The notes beneath the pieces were generated by a model. That model worked only from the letters and a program-made list of their open reading frames with translations. It was not told the origin of the DNA and ran no database searches. DNA of 64,000 nt from Microlunatus phosphovorus NM-1 (GTDB lineage: Bacteria > Actinomycetota > Actinomycetes > Propionibacteriales > Propionibacteriaceae): assembly GCF_000270245.1 (NCBI RefSeq), contig NC_015635.1, positions 186,001 to 250,000 of the forward strand. The letters run 5' to 3'. Numbering within the stretch: position 1 is the first letter of the stretch; every line of letters begins with the position of its first letter. Below are positions 32,360-41,703 of this stretch, in pieces. The position numbers were made by a program, and so were the translations under genes.

Positions 32360-33127
32360 CTAGGGGCGGGCGGTGAGGACGAGGGGGCCGTCGGGGGTGA
32401 GGGCGATGGTGTGCTCGGAGTGGGCGCCGCGGGAGCCGTCGCGGGAGCGGAGGGTCCAGCCGTCGGCGTCGGTGTAGATCTTGTCGGTCGAGCCCAGGAA
32501 CCACGGCTCGATGGCGATCACCAAGCCGGCTCTCAATGGCAGACCACGACCGCGGCGGCCGTTGTTGGGCACGTGTGGATCGCCGTGCATGGTCCGGCCC
32601 ACGCCGTGCCCGCCGAAGTCGGTGTTGATCTTGTAGCCGGCCTTGGTCGCGACCCGGGCGATGGCGAAGGAGATGTCGCCGAGCTTGGCGCCGACCTGTG
32701 CGGCCTCGATGCCGGCGGCGAGCGCCACCTCGGTGGTCTCGATCAGCTTCAGATCCTCGTCTCGAGGCGAGCCCACCACTACAGACAAGGCCGAGTCAGA
32801 CACCCAGCCGTTCAACGAGGCCGCGAAGTCGACGCTGAGCAGGTCACCGTCGGCCAGCACATAGTCGTACGGCAGTCCGTGCAGCACCGCGTCGTTGACC
32901 GAGGTGCACAGCACCTTGCCGAACGGGCTTGCTCCGAAGGACGGGTGATAGTCGATGTAGCAGGACTCGGCTCCCGCGTCGCGGATCATCTGGTGGGCCA
33001 ACTCGTCCAGCTCCAGCAAGTTCACCCCGACCGCCGCCTTCTCCTTCAACGCGGCCAACACGCTGGCCACGAAACGTCCGGCGGGACGCATCTGCTCGAT
33101 CTCGGCGGGGGTGCGGTATTCGATCAC
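32360..33127 (-). CDS. map: Methionine aminopeptidase, type I
   Basis: 255 residues. Removes N-terminal methionine from new proteins. Metal ligands of the family are present: Asp in LLSVDFAASLNGWVSDSA (both), His in GGHGVGRTMHGDPHVPN, Glu in IAIEPWF and Glu in AHSEHTIALT. Length is right for type I without an SH3-like extension. The 3' end abuts the inverted repeat of the neighbouring DUF559 gene, so its terminator may be inside the repeat. A second map gene is usual in Actinobacteria. Confidence 0.95.
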   Translation of the reverse strand: MIEYRTPAEIEQMRPAGRFVASVLAALKEKAAVGVNLLELDELAHQMIRDAGAESCYIDYHPSFGASPFGKVLCTSVNDAVLHGLPYDYVLADGDLLSVDFAASLNGWVSDSALSVVVGSPRDEDLKLIETTEVALAAGIEAAQVGAKLGDISFAIARVATKAGYKINTDFGGHGVGRTMHGDPHVPNNGRRGRGLPLRAGLVIAIEPWFLGSTDKIYTDADGWTLRSRDGSRGAHSEHTIALTPDGPLVLTARP

Positions 33128-33215
33128 GAGGCTCGATTCTGCCTCATCGGACCAGCTGCTCCGCTACGTACCAGCCCGCGTATCGACGCCGGGTGGGCTG
33201 GGGTAGGAATACACC

Positions 33216-34616
33216 ATGAATCAGCCGGATTGGCCGTACTCGTTGCCGACCATCGAAGATCAGGTGACCGCTGGCAAAGCCGCCCGGGAGAGACTGTCGC
33301 GAAAGCACCAGGCGGATCTCCGGCCCAGTCCAACCGACCCCGTGGACATCCTCACCGCCCAGGACGCCACTCGAATCCCCGAGTTGGTGCCCGTCCGCTA
33401 CGAGCGGATGCTGGTCTCGCCGTTCACCTTCTATCGCGGCGCCGCGGCGCTGATGGCCGCCGATCTGGGGAACTCCACCCACTCCGGATTGATGGTGCAG
33501 CTGTGCGGAGACGCCCACCTGTCCAATTTCGGGCTGTTCGCCTCCCCGGAGCGGCGGTTGGTGTTCGACTGCAACGACTTCGACGAGACCCACCCCGGCC
33601 CGTTCGAGTGGGACGTCAAGCGCCTGGCGGCCAGCTTCGAGCTCGCCGGCCGGGAGAACGGACTGACCGTCAAGGAGCGCCGTACGCTCACCACCCGGGT
33701 CGGCCGCTTCTATCGGGAATCGATGGCACAGTTTGCTGCCGCAACCGCGACCCGGGTCTGGTACGCCCACCTGGAGATGGCGCCGAGCCTGATCGACAAG
33801 CTGGCCGAGAAGCCCGGCAAGAAGGACATCAAGGCGGCGCGGAAGGTCACCGAGAAGGCCCGGCGGCGAGACAGTCGTCAGGCTGTGCGCAAGATGATCC
33901 GGGTGGTCGATGGTCACGCCGAGTGGATCGCCGATCCACCGGTGCTGGTGCCGCTGGAGGATCTGGCCCAGGGCCAGGATCAGCAGACCCTGCTGCACGG
34001 CATGGCCGAGCTGTTGGGGTCGTACGCCGAGACCGTCACGCCGGAGATCCAGCACCTGCTGCGCGACTACCGGCTGGTGGGCATGGCGCGGCGGGTGGTC
34101 GGCGTCGGCAGTGTCGGGACCTCCGCCTGGGTGGTGATGTTGGTGGGCGCGGACGAGAACGACTTCCTGGTGCTGCAGGCGAAGGAGGCCGTGGCCTCGG
34201 TGTTGGCGCCCTACGTCCCGGGCTACGCGTTCCCGCATCAGGGCAAGCGGGTGGTCGAGGGCCAACGGCTGATGCAGGCGTACGGAGACATCCTGCTGGG
34301 CTGGAAGACCTCCGAGGTGTCGGGCTATCCGCGGGACTACTACGTGCGTCAGTTCAGAGACTGGAAGGGATCCTTCGAGCCGTCGACGATGACTGCCGAG
34401 CAGCTGGGCATCTATGCCGATGCCTGCAGCTGGACCCTGGCCCGGGCCCACGCCCGATCAGGCCCGCGCGTCGCGATCGCAGCCTACGTGGGCGACAACA
34501 CCGCCTTCGACAACGCGGTGGCGGAGTTCGCCGTGGCGTACGCGGACAAGACCGAGACCGACTACGAACGCGTACGCGCCGCGTCCGACCAGGGTCGGCT
34601 CACGGCGCGTACGTGA
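33216..34616 (+). CDS. DUF2252 family protein
   Basis: 466 residues. Typical DUF2252 pattern: MLVSPFTFYRGAAALMAADL, VQLCGDAHLSNFGLFASPER, DFDETHPGPFEWDVKRLAAS and GSVGTSAWVVMLVG, ending ARAHARSG. The GDAHLSNFG and DFDE motifs resemble the catalytic loop and metal-binding part of kinase-like phosphotransferases, so it may be an atypical kinase, but no activity is established. It is divergent from map. Confidence 0.9.
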   Translation: MNQPDWPYSLPTIEDQVTAGKAARERLSRKHQADLRPSPTDPVDILTAQDATRIPELVPVRYERMLVSPFTFYRGAAALMAADLGNSTHSGLMVQLCGDAHLSNFGLFASPERRLVFDCNDFDETHPGPFEWDVKRLAASFELAGRENGLTVKERRTLTTRVGRFYRESMAQFAAATATRVWYAHLEMAPSLIDKLAEKPGKKDIKAARKVTEKARRRDSRQAVRKMIRVVDGHAEWIADPPVLVPLEDLAQGQDQQTLLHGMAELLGSYAETVTPEIQHLLRDYRLVGMARRVVGVGSVGTSAWVVMLVGADENDFLVLQAKEAVASVLAPYVPGYAFPHQGKRVVEGQRLMQAYGDILLGWKTSEVSGYPRDYYVRQFRDWKGSFEPSTMTAEQLGIYADACSWTLARAHARSGPRVAIAAYVGDNTAFDNAVAEFAVAYADKTETDYERVRAASDQGRLTART

Positions 34617-34660
34617 CGGACAGGTGCAGCCTCAGCAACTCATGCTGAACTGCGGCAGGC

Positions 34661-35038
34661 TCAGGAAAGAGCCTTGGCCTTGATCTTCTCGAACTCCTCG
34701 GCGGAGATGCTGCCGGCGTCCAGCAGGGCCTTCGCGTCGGCGATCTCCTGGGCGGGGGAGCGCCCGGCGACCTCGCGGATGTAGCTGTCGGTGCTCTCCT
34801 GAGCCTGCTTGACGTACGCGGCCTGGCGGGTCGCCATGCCGTTGCCACGGGCGATCAGGTAGACCACGGCGGTGATCAGCGGGAAGACGATCAGGAAGAC
34901 GATCCAGATGGCCTTGTGCCAGCCCTTCTGCTCGCGGTCGCGGAACAGATCGGTGACGATCTGGAACAAGATGATGAGATACGCGACGAACGCGAAGCTG
35001 ACGATGACCAGCCAGATGAACTGGAAAAAGGTTTCCAC
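34661..35038 (-). CDS. Membrane protein with PLDc_N-type helices and SHOCT domain
   Basis: 125 residues. Two N-terminal membrane helices (about 5-30 and 43-63; WHKAIWIVFLIVFPLITAVV as in phospholipase D N-terminal/PLDc_N segments), then a polar linker and a C-terminal SHOCT motif (IADAKALLDAGSISAEEFEK). Such short membrane SHOCT proteins are common and uncharacterised. An upstream GGAGTAA acts as ribosome site. Confidence 0.88.
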   Translation of the reverse strand: METFFQFIWLVIVSFAFVAYLIILFQIVTDLFRDREQKGWHKAIWIVFLIVFPLITAVVYLIARGNGMATRQAAYVKQAQESTDSYIREVAGRSPAQEIADAKALLDAGSISAEEFEKIKAKALS

Positions 35039-35205
35039 GGGTTACTCCTAAAACGATGACAAAGGTGCCGGCGACGAGTCTGGCAGCAGCGATGACGCAG
35101 ATTTCGGTTCGACAGCCGGATGAGATAGTACGAGAGTCACCGTACGCGCAGAATCACCCCGCGCGGGTGAGGTAGCCGGGGTGGCGGGTCCTTGGTCCCA
35201 GCTGG

Positions 35206-36432
35206 TCAGGTGTCTTCGCGGGCGGCAGCGGGCAGGTCCGGGACCGAAGCAGGTTCCCTCTCGGCCGACGACGTGTCGTCCGTGGTGACCTTGCCCCGGC
35301 GGCCGCGGCGGCGCTTCTTGGGTTCGGGCTCGTCGAGTTCGGCGTCGGACTCGTGCCGCATGGCCCGCGTCGATCCGAACAACGCGATGGCCCATCCGGC
35401 GGACGGATCTGTGTCGATCAGGATCGCTTTCACCAACAGTGTCAACGGAATCGCGAGGATCGCCCCGAGTGGTCCCAGCACCCAGCCCCAGAACACCAAG
35501 GCGATCAACGTGACCGGCATCGAGACCCCGACCGCGTCGCCGACGAAATAGGGCTGGATCAAGGAGGTGAACAACGAATTGAGGACGATGAAGGCGATGA
35601 TGACGAAGAGCATCATCGGCCAGTCGCCGATGAGCAGGGCCAGCAGAGCCGGCGGCACCAACCCGATGACGAAGCCGACGTACGGGATGTAGTTGCAGAT
35701 CGCCGCCAGCAGCCCCCAGAGGATGGCCAGCGGGATGTCGAGCCAGAGCAGTAGCAAGGTGTCGGCGAACCCGGTGATCACGGCGAACACGGTGGTCACA
35801 CCGAGAAAGCGCCGGGTGTTGGTGGCGAAGATGGTGAACGCCTCGCCCAGCCGCGGCCGAAGGCGTTTCACCGCGGCGATCCTGCCCACGGCCCCCGTCG
35901 CGTCGATGCCGAGGAACAGCAGCAGGCTGAGTAGGAAGATCGCGTTCATCGCCAGCCCGGCGACCCCACTGAGGATCGGTACGACCCGCTGGATCACCTT
36001 CTGCATGTCCAGATCGGCGAGCATCGCCGTGACGTAATCGCGGTTGATCCCTTGCGCAATCAGCGCCTCGCGCAATCTGTCGACCAGTCCGTCGGCCTGG
36101 GCGGCGTAGTCGGGCAGCACCGTCACCAGTCGCGCGATGGCCAGCACCATGATGCTGCCGAGGACCAGTAGCACTCCAAAGATCGCCAGCAGGAGGACGA
36201 CCAGTGCGACGCCTTCGGGCACCTTCTTGTGGCGCAGCCAGGTGTGCAGCGGGTGCACCAGCAAGACGATGACCAGGGCCAGGAACACCGGCCCGATCAG
36301 CCAGGCGAGCTCGCGCGCACCCGTGATCGCGATGACACCGGCGGCGAGGCCCAGCAGGATCGTCAGCGCGCGAGGAAGCGGACTGCCGGGCAGCGACGTG
36401 TTCGGGGTGCTCGCGGTCGGGTGGAGTGCCAT
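35206..36432 (-). CDS. AI-2E family transporter
   Basis: 408 residues from ATG 36432 (MALHPTASTPNTSLP). About eight hydrophobic segments with the family motif region YFVGDAVGVSMPVTLIALVF and GPLGAILAIPLTLLVKAIL. Members include TqsA and Na+/H+ antiporters; the substrate cannot be inferred. The C-terminal tail is charged and very basic (EPKKRRRGRRGK) before an acidic end. It lies 64 bp downstream of xthA on the same strand. Confidence 0.9.
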   Translation of the reverse strand: MALHPTASTPNTSLPGSPLPRALTILLGLAAGVIAITGARELAWLIGPVFLALVIVLLVHPLHTWLRHKKVPEGVALVVLLLAIFGVLLVLGSIMVLAIARLVTVLPDYAAQADGLVDRLREALIAQGINRDYVTAMLADLDMQKVIQRVVPILSGVAGLAMNAIFLLSLLLFLGIDATGAVGRIAAVKRLRPRLGEAFTIFATNTRRFLGVTTVFAVITGFADTLLLLWLDIPLAILWGLLAAICNYIPYVGFVIGLVPPALLALLIGDWPMMLFVIIAFIVLNSLFTSLIQPYFVGDAVGVSMPVTLIALVFWGWVLGPLGAILAIPLTLLVKAILIDTDPSAGWAIALFGSTRAMRHESDAELDEPEPKKRRRGRRGKVTTDDTSSAEREPASVPDLPAAAREDT

Positions 36433-36496
36433 GCGCTGCTGCCTTACTGCTGGTCTGCGGTCGGAGGTGCCACGGTGACCGACCGCGGCGCGGCTA

Positions 36497-37264
36497 TCAT
36501 CCCGCAGATTCGTCCAGCTCGACGTCGACAACCACCGGCGCGTGATCGGACGGCAGTTTGCCTTTGCGCGCTTCCCGGTCGACGTAGGCATCGCTGATCA
36601 CCAGATCGGGGCTGGCCAGCACCAGGTCGATCCGCATGCCGCGATCCTGATGGAACATGCCGGCTCGGTAGTCCCAATAGGTGAACGGCCGATCGTTCTT
36701 GCCGGGCCGCGCCGGCACATCCACCAGGCCGGTGTCGATCAGCGCCCGTACGGCAGCGCGCTCCGGCTCGGTGACATGCGTGGAGTTCGCGAAGGCGGTC
36801 ATGTCCCACACGTCGTCGTCGGTCGGTGCGACATTGAAGTCACCCATGATCACCTGGCGGCTGGGTGTCCCGGTGGCAGGCAGCGTACGACGCAGCGTGG
36901 CGAGCCAGTCGAGCTTGTAGTCATAGTGCGGGTCGCCGAGCGCGCGGCCGTTCGGCACGTACACGCTGGTGATCGTCAGCGGACCGCATTTGGCAGCGGC
37001 ATAGCGGGGCTCCGGATGCCCCGGCAACTCGGTTGCGACCGGCTCCAGCCCGACCCGAGACAGCACGGCTACCCCGTTCCACCGTCCATCGCCGACGTGC
37101 AGAGCCTGATAGCCGAGGTCGGCCAATTGTTGGTACGGAAATGCACTGTCGGCCGCCTTGGTCTCCTGCAGCGCCACCGCATCCGGTTCGCGAGTGACCA
37201 GCCAGTCCAACAGTCGAGGCAGCCGAGCGCCGATCGAGTTGACGTTCCAGGTGGCGATGCGCAT
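36497..37264 (-). CDS. xthA: Exodeoxyribonuclease III
   Basis: 255 residues from ATG 37264 (MRIATWNVNSIGARLPRLLD). AP endonuclease and 3'-exonuclease in base excision repair. All EEP/ExoIII motifs are visible: WNVNS, ALQETKA (metal Glu), GDFNVAP, RIDLVLASP and SDHAPVVVD (catalytic His). Length matches the family. Confidence 0.95.
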   Translation of the reverse strand: MRIATWNVNSIGARLPRLLDWLVTREPDAVALQETKAADSAFPYQQLADLGYQALHVGDGRWNGVAVLSRVGLEPVATELPGHPEPRYAAAKCGPLTITSVYVPNGRALGDPHYDYKLDWLATLRRTLPATGTPSRQVIMGDFNVAPTDDDVWDMTAFANSTHVTEPERAAVRALIDTGLVDVPARPGKNDRPFTYWDYRAGMFHQDRGMRIDLVLASPDLVISDAYVDREARKGKLPSDHAPVVVDVELDESAG

Positions 37265-37591
37265 GCGCGGATCGTATAAGTGGCTACCGACAGCGTTGGT
37301 CGTCACTCGCTGTTCGGCTGCGCTCCCTAGGACTCCGTCTTTCCTCCTCGCTCGCAAGACGAAGAACGTGTCTTGCTCCCTCGTCGGTCCAGACGGAGCC
37401 CTCGCTCCGCCTCACGGCCGCTCGCGACGGGTGTCGTCGCTCGCGTCGGGGGTCGTCACTCGCTGTGCGGCGGGCCCCAACCTCGACTCCGCACCATTTG
37501 CTGCTACTGCGCATGGGGTGTACGTGGTGCGCAGATGATGTAGCTGGTGCGAAGTCGGAATCGGGTGGGCACGAATTGGTGCGGAGACGAC
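37265..37591. repeat. Intergenic repeat patch after xthA
   Basis: No gene is recognised. GGTCGTCACTCGCTGT occurs at 37298 and 37451 and, as GGTCACTCGCTGT, at 37648 (within the MFS 3' end). A roughly 40-bp unit beginning TGGTGCGCAGATGATG (37525) recurs at 37577 as TGGTGCGGAGACGACT; both contain AGCTGGTGCGAAGT and the period is 52 bp. CGCACCA (37490) and TGGTGCG (37525) form an inverted pair. Confidence 0.6.
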
Positions 37592-38920
37592 TCAGCTGGT
37601 GCGAAGTGGGGAATCCGCGCTCTGCTTGTGGCCGCCCGCGGCGGGTTGGTCACTCGCTGTTCTGCTGTGCTCCAGCGACGGAGGAGGGGCGAAGGAGGAG
37701 TGGTTCCCGACGGCGGGGACGATGACGGCGATGGCATAGACGCCCGCGCAGACCAGCAGGGCCGGACTGAGGCCGAAGCCGGTGACCAGGGCAGCTGCAG
37801 CCAATCCGCCGAGGGGCATGCCGGCCCAGGCGAGCGCGTCGACCGGGGCGGTCACCCGGCCGAGCATCGGTTCGGGGATCCGCTCGAAGATGATCGCGCC
37901 CAGCATCGGGTTGAGGAATCCCGAGGCCAGCCCGCTGATGACATAGGTGACCACGACCACGCTCAGGCTGGCGTCGAGTCCGAGCACCAGGAAGGGCGGC
38001 GGCCCGGCGATGGCGAACGCGATGAAATAGGTCGCGCGACGGGGCAGGCGATCACCGAGCCAGGAGGCCAACGCTCCGGTGAGCACCTGGGCGCCGGCCA
38101 GACAGGTGAGCAGCAGCCCGATGGCGGCGATGCCGTAGCCGCTCTGGTCGGCCCAGACCGGCAGCAGGACCGAGGCCTTGGCCACATCCAGCAGATTCGT
38201 CACCGCAATCATCAGCGCCAGCCCGAGCAGCAGCCGATCACGCAGCAGAAACTGCCAACCCTCCCGGAGCTGGGTCAGGTAGCCGACCGGCACGGCCTCG
38301 GGGTCGCCAGCCTGCGGTCCGGCGACGGCGGTGGGAACGCACAGCGCGACGACGCCCGCGCTGAGCGCAAAGCATGCCGCGGTGACCGCGACGGTCAGCG
38401 GCGGCCCGGCGAGGGTGATCAGCACCGCCGCCAGGGCCGGTCCGATCAGACCGCCCGATCGTTCGACCGCGCTGACCAGGCCGGTGACCCGGGTCAGCGG
38501 TACGTCGGCATGCCGCGCGACGAGCGGAGCCATCGTGTGCTTGGCGGCATCGCCGGGTCCACGCAGCGCCCCGGCGAGGCCGACGATGACCAGCAACGTC
38601 CCCAGCGGCAGCGCGCCCAGCTGATGCAGCAGCGGGATCAGAGCGAACAGACCGGCGCTGATCAGATCGGCGACGATGCTGACCCGTCGCTGTCCGAGCC
38701 GATCGACCAGGGGCCCACCGACGGCCTTGGTGAGCACGTACGGGGCCAGCTCGGCCGCCACGACGAGACCGGTCTGGGCAGCAGACCCGCTGGTGGTCAG
38801 CACGAACCAGGGGATCGCGATGCCCGCGACCCGCAGGCCGATGGTGGCTATGCCGAGAGTGCCGACCACGCCGGCAACCGGCAGAAGGGCATGAGCTCGG
38901 CGGCGGGATGTGGGGTTCAT
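37592..38920 (-). CDS. MFS transporter
   Basis: 442 residues from ATG 38920, which overlaps the ArsR stop by ATGA, so the two are cotranscribed. Twelve helices expected; GGPLVDRLGQRRVSIVADL after helix 2 and GALASWLGDRLPRRATYF mid-protein are the two MFS loop-2/8 motifs. It resembles the MFS_3/enterobactin-exporter-like group, and drug or metabolite export is likely. The last 30 residues are a polar tail whose DNA enters the repeat patch. Control is probably by the ArsR partner. Confidence 0.88.
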   Translation of the reverse strand: MNPTSRRRAHALLPVAGVVGTLGIATIGLRVAGIAIPWFVLTTSGSAAQTGLVVAAELAPYVLTKAVGGPLVDRLGQRRVSIVADLISAGLFALIPLLHQLGALPLGTLLVIVGLAGALRGPGDAAKHTMAPLVARHADVPLTRVTGLVSAVERSGGLIGPALAAVLITLAGPPLTVAVTAACFALSAGVVALCVPTAVAGPQAGDPEAVPVGYLTQLREGWQFLLRDRLLLGLALMIAVTNLLDVAKASVLLPVWADQSGYGIAAIGLLLTCLAGAQVLTGALASWLGDRLPRRATYFIAFAIAGPPPFLVLGLDASLSVVVVTYVISGLASGFLNPMLGAIIFERIPEPMLGRVTAPVDALAWAGMPLGGLAAAALVTGFGLSPALLVCAGVYAIAVIVPAVGNHSSFAPPPSLEHSRTASDQPAAGGHKQSADSPLRTS

Positions 38921-39486
38921 GATTCCTCCGGCGTGATCGGCACGACCTGGAAACGGGCTTCCACCGGCCACGTGCCGGGCCGGGGTCCGCGGTCAGGATC
39001 GCGTTGGGGATAGGAGTGCAGCAGGTCGAGCAGCTCGCGACTCAGCCGGGCGGCCTCCTCCGGCGTCAGTTCCAACAAGACGTCCGACATCTCGAACGCG
39101 GTCTGCCACGCTGCCGGCCATCCGGTCTTGGCGGCTTGAGCCTGAGCCAGTGAGCGGGTGATTGCGGAGATGATGCCCAGCTCGTACGCGTCCCCGGCCT
39201 CGGCCGCGGTCGGGTCCATGCTCCGCGCATCGAAGGTGGTCGACCGGTGCACCGCCTGCCACCAGCGATCCCGCTCATTGCCGCGCTCGGTGTCCTCGGC
39301 GATGAAGCCATAGCGCTCGAGCTGCCTCAGGTGGTAGGAGAGCGCGCCGCTGGTGAGCCCGAGCCGGCGGGCGAGCGTCGTAGCGGTGGCCGGACCGTGA
39401 GTGCGCAGCAGACCCAGCACCTGCACCCGCAGCGGGTGGGCCAGGGCCTTGACGTTGTCGCCAGTGACGGTGATCGACGATTCCAT
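38917..39486 (-). CDS. ArsR-type winged-helix regulator
   Basis: 189 residues from ATG 39486. HTH at residues 13-70: VKALAHPLRVQVLGLLRTHG, TTLARRLGLTSGALSYHLRQ, ERYGFI. The C-terminal part (80-189) is an effector region without the metal-binding cysteines of classical ArsR. It is first in an operon with the MFS transporter. A palindrome overlapping the -35 box at 39512-39525 suggests autorepression. Confidence 0.88.
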   Translation of the reverse strand: MESSITVTGDNVKALAHPLRVQVLGLLRTHGPATATTLARRLGLTSGALSYHLRQLERYGFIAEDTERGNERDRWWQAVHRSTTFDARSMDPTAAEAGDAYELGIISAITRSLAQAQAAKTGWPAAWQTAFEMSDVLLELTPEEAARLSRELLDLLHSYPQRDPDRGPRPGTWPVEARFQVVPITPEES

Positions 39487-39503
39487 GCCTGCAGTGTAGA
39501 ACA

Positions 39504-39525
39504 GCAAAGGAATCTTTGCAAAGAT
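39504..39525 (-). promoter_or_regulatory. ArsR operator and promoter
   Basis: ATCTTTGCAAAGAT (39512-39525) is a perfect 14-bp palindrome. It overlaps GCAAAG-GAAT-CTTTGC (39504-39519). On the minus strand TTGCAA and TACACT are 17 bp apart, a good -35/-10 pair, with the palindrome covering the -35. Likely bound by the adjacent ArsR protein. Confidence 0.65.
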
Positions 39526-39611
39526 CTATTTGCGATTGGTGTGGGGAATCTGGTAGGTGCACAGAAGGCTGCCCTTTCGGGCAGTGGCAGTCGGGCGCCC
39601 GCGGGTGACAC

Positions 39612-41636
39612 TTGACTGTGGGCATTCTCGACGGAGGGCACCACGACCCCGGCGCTCGGCAGCCGGGGGACTCCGCGTCGCGGGCGCCGACCCGTCGGCC
39701 TGTCGACAGCCCGCAGCACACCCGGCATCGCCCGCGCGGCGTCGACGCGGCGTCACTCACTCTCAGCGAGATCGTCGACCTGCAGCGGCTGGCCGGCAAC
39801 GCGGCTGTCGGTGGTCTGGTTGCATCGTCTCGACCAGCTCAGCCGGCAGGAGTCCTGCCGAACGGGCCAGCGCCCCAGCCGACCATCCAACGCGCCTCGG
39901 CAGCGAAGGGTGAGGGCGCCCAGACCTGGGTGCGACCGGGTGACACCGGAGCGGATGTAACCAAGCTGCAGCAGCGCCTCAACGCCATCGGCTCTCCTGG
40001 TACGCCGGTCGCCGAGTCTGGGGTCTACGACGCCACGTTGCGCTCGGTCGTCAATCAGTTCCAGCGTGACCATGGTCTGGATCCGGACGGGATCGTCGGC
40101 CCGCTGACGTACGAGGCGATGGATCGGGAGGACAGTTCGGGAACCGACGAGGCCGTGGCCGTCGGCGACGACCTCACCGGAACCGCGGGTACGCCGACCA
40201 AGGCCGACATCGATGCCATCGAGGCCGAGCTCAACCCGACCAGCAGCGGTGGCGGAGGACCGGCCCGGGACTGGGATGGTCGCTCCGACGCCGCGAAACG
40301 AACCGAGCTGGACACCGAGGTCACTGCGGCAATGCAGGCACACCTCAATGGCGTGACGCCGCGGATGAAGGAGATGGAGACCGCGAAGGGCGCCGGGAAC
40401 ATCCTCAGCACGACCGATCAGGAGGGCGCCGGTCGACGAGCCAAGGCGGACGTCGACGCAGTCTTCGGCGGGCTGGCAAGCGCCGCCGTGCTCACGGCGC
40501 CGCAGGAATCGGCCCGGTCCAGCTTCGCCTTCACCGGCGGGGTCAATCTGCTGGACGCCAGCGACACCTCCGTACGGACTCCTGACCCGGCGGATCTGAC
40601 CGGCTGGATCTTCGAGACCGACGCCGACTCCCGCCAGGCGCAGACCGACCATGGCTTCAACGAGCGGCGAACCACCCAGGGCGAGCCGGCATTCGCCGCC
40701 GGGATCAAGGCCAGGTTCATCGCGCAGGGAGACAACCGGGCCGATCTGGAGCGCTACGACCAGTTTGGGTTCTTCTTCGCCGTGGAGGGTCCGCGAGTGC
40801 TGTCCCAGACCGCGATCGTCGATCAGCCGGGCTTCTCCGCCACCCCGAGCAGTCCCGGCGCGATGTCGGACGCCGAACGGCAGATGCGCTGGCAGACCTG
40901 GGAGGTGTTGGTGCACGAATACATCCACACTCTCGAGCACCCGAACTTCGGCGCCGCTTCCAAGGGCAATCGGATCATGAAGGAGGGGTTCTGCGAGCTG
41001 TTCACCAAGGACATCTTGTTGCACGGTGGCCAGATCGCGGCCGCCCAGACCGACGCCGATCCCGCCCGCCGGATCGAGGTGGAGGGCAAGGACGAACCGG
41101 GGTTCGCCGGCAAATTCGTCCCTGACTACGACTCCGGTGAGTACGCGGACTATGTTGCGCACGCCGAGGCCATCGAGGGCCAGGTCGGCTCCGATGCCGT
41201 CCGGGCGGCGTTCTTCCTCGGCCATGTCGAGCACATCGGGCTCAAACCCAACGGCGACATGATCGACCCGTCGGCGCCGGATGCGAAGAAGTTCCTCGCC
41301 CCGGAGAAGGTGAAGATTCCGACCACCGTACGCTCGGTGGGTGCGGTCAGCATCCTCACCGGCGCCCCGGAGACCGACATCGTGACCGCCAATCCGGGGC
41401 TGCCGGCAACCGGCACGCTGCCGGCATCGGCGCACACGACGGGTCTGATCGTGCCCGGTACGACGCAGCACCGCACCTTGGAGGTCAGCGATCGGGCCGG
41501 CAACACCGTCGTCGAGACCAAGGCCGACATCGCCGTCCAGCACGGCGTCAGTGAGCATTCCATCCAGCGGGCGAACCCGGACCTCAACCACGGCGAGCCT
41601 CGGCCTGGTGAGTGGGTCTTGATCCCGGTGCACTGA
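39612..41636 (+). CDS. Secreted-cargo-like zinc metallopeptidase with peptidoglycan-binding and LysM-like domains
   Basis: 674 residues from TTG 39612; GTG 39618 is an alternative and no strong ribosome site is seen. Residues 57-69 carry LQRLAGNAAVGGL, a motif that recurs near the start of proteins linked to extracellular contractile injection systems and DUF4157-type toxins. A PG_binding_1 domain follows (about 105-165, ending DGIVGPLTYEAM). The zincin motif is HEYIHTLEH, with H435, E436, H439 and a possible third ligand in KEGFCELF (E458 or E462). Two LysM-like segments close the protein. There is no Sec signal peptide. It may be an injected or released cell-wall-targeted toxin or peptidase. 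Confidence 0.7.
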   Translation: MTVGILDGGHHDPGARQPGDSASRAPTRRPVDSPQHTRHRPRGVDAASLTLSEIVDLQRLAGNAAVGGLVASSRPAQPAGVLPNGPAPQPTIQRASAAKGEGAQTWVRPGDTGADVTKLQQRLNAIGSPGTPVAESGVYDATLRSVVNQFQRDHGLDPDGIVGPLTYEAMDREDSSGTDEAVAVGDDLTGTAGTPTKADIDAIEAELNPTSSGGGGPARDWDGRSDAAKRTELDTEVTAAMQAHLNGVTPRMKEMETAKGAGNILSTTDQEGAGRRAKADVDAVFGGLASAAVLTAPQESARSSFAFTGGVNLLDASDTSVRTPDPADLTGWIFETDADSRQAQTDHGFNERRTTQGEPAFAAGIKARFIAQGDNRADLERYDQFGFFFAVEGPRVLSQTAIVDQPGFSATPSSPGAMSDAERQMRWQTWEVLVHEYIHTLEHPNFGAASKGNRIMKEGFCELFTKDILLHGGQIAAAQTDADPARRIEVEGKDEPGFAGKFVPDYDSGEYADYVAHAEAIEGQVGSDAVRAAFFLGHVEHIGLKPNGDMIDPSAPDAKKFLAPEKVKIPTTVRSVGAVSILTGAPETDIVTANPGLPATGTLPASAHTTGLIVPGTTQHRTLEVSDRAGNTVVETKADIAVQHGVSEHSIQRANPDLNHGEPRPGEWVLIPVH

Positions 41637-41656
41637 TGGCTATGACATCGCGGCCC

Positions 41657-41686
41657 AGGACACTGCTGACCAGGACACTGCTGACC
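41657..41686 (+). repeat. Exact 15-bp tandem duplication
   Basis: AGGACACTGCTGACC occurs twice back to back in the 67-bp gap between the metallopeptidase and the next gene. Confidence 0.8.
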
Positions 41687-41703
41687 AGAACGGAAGGATC
41701 CCG

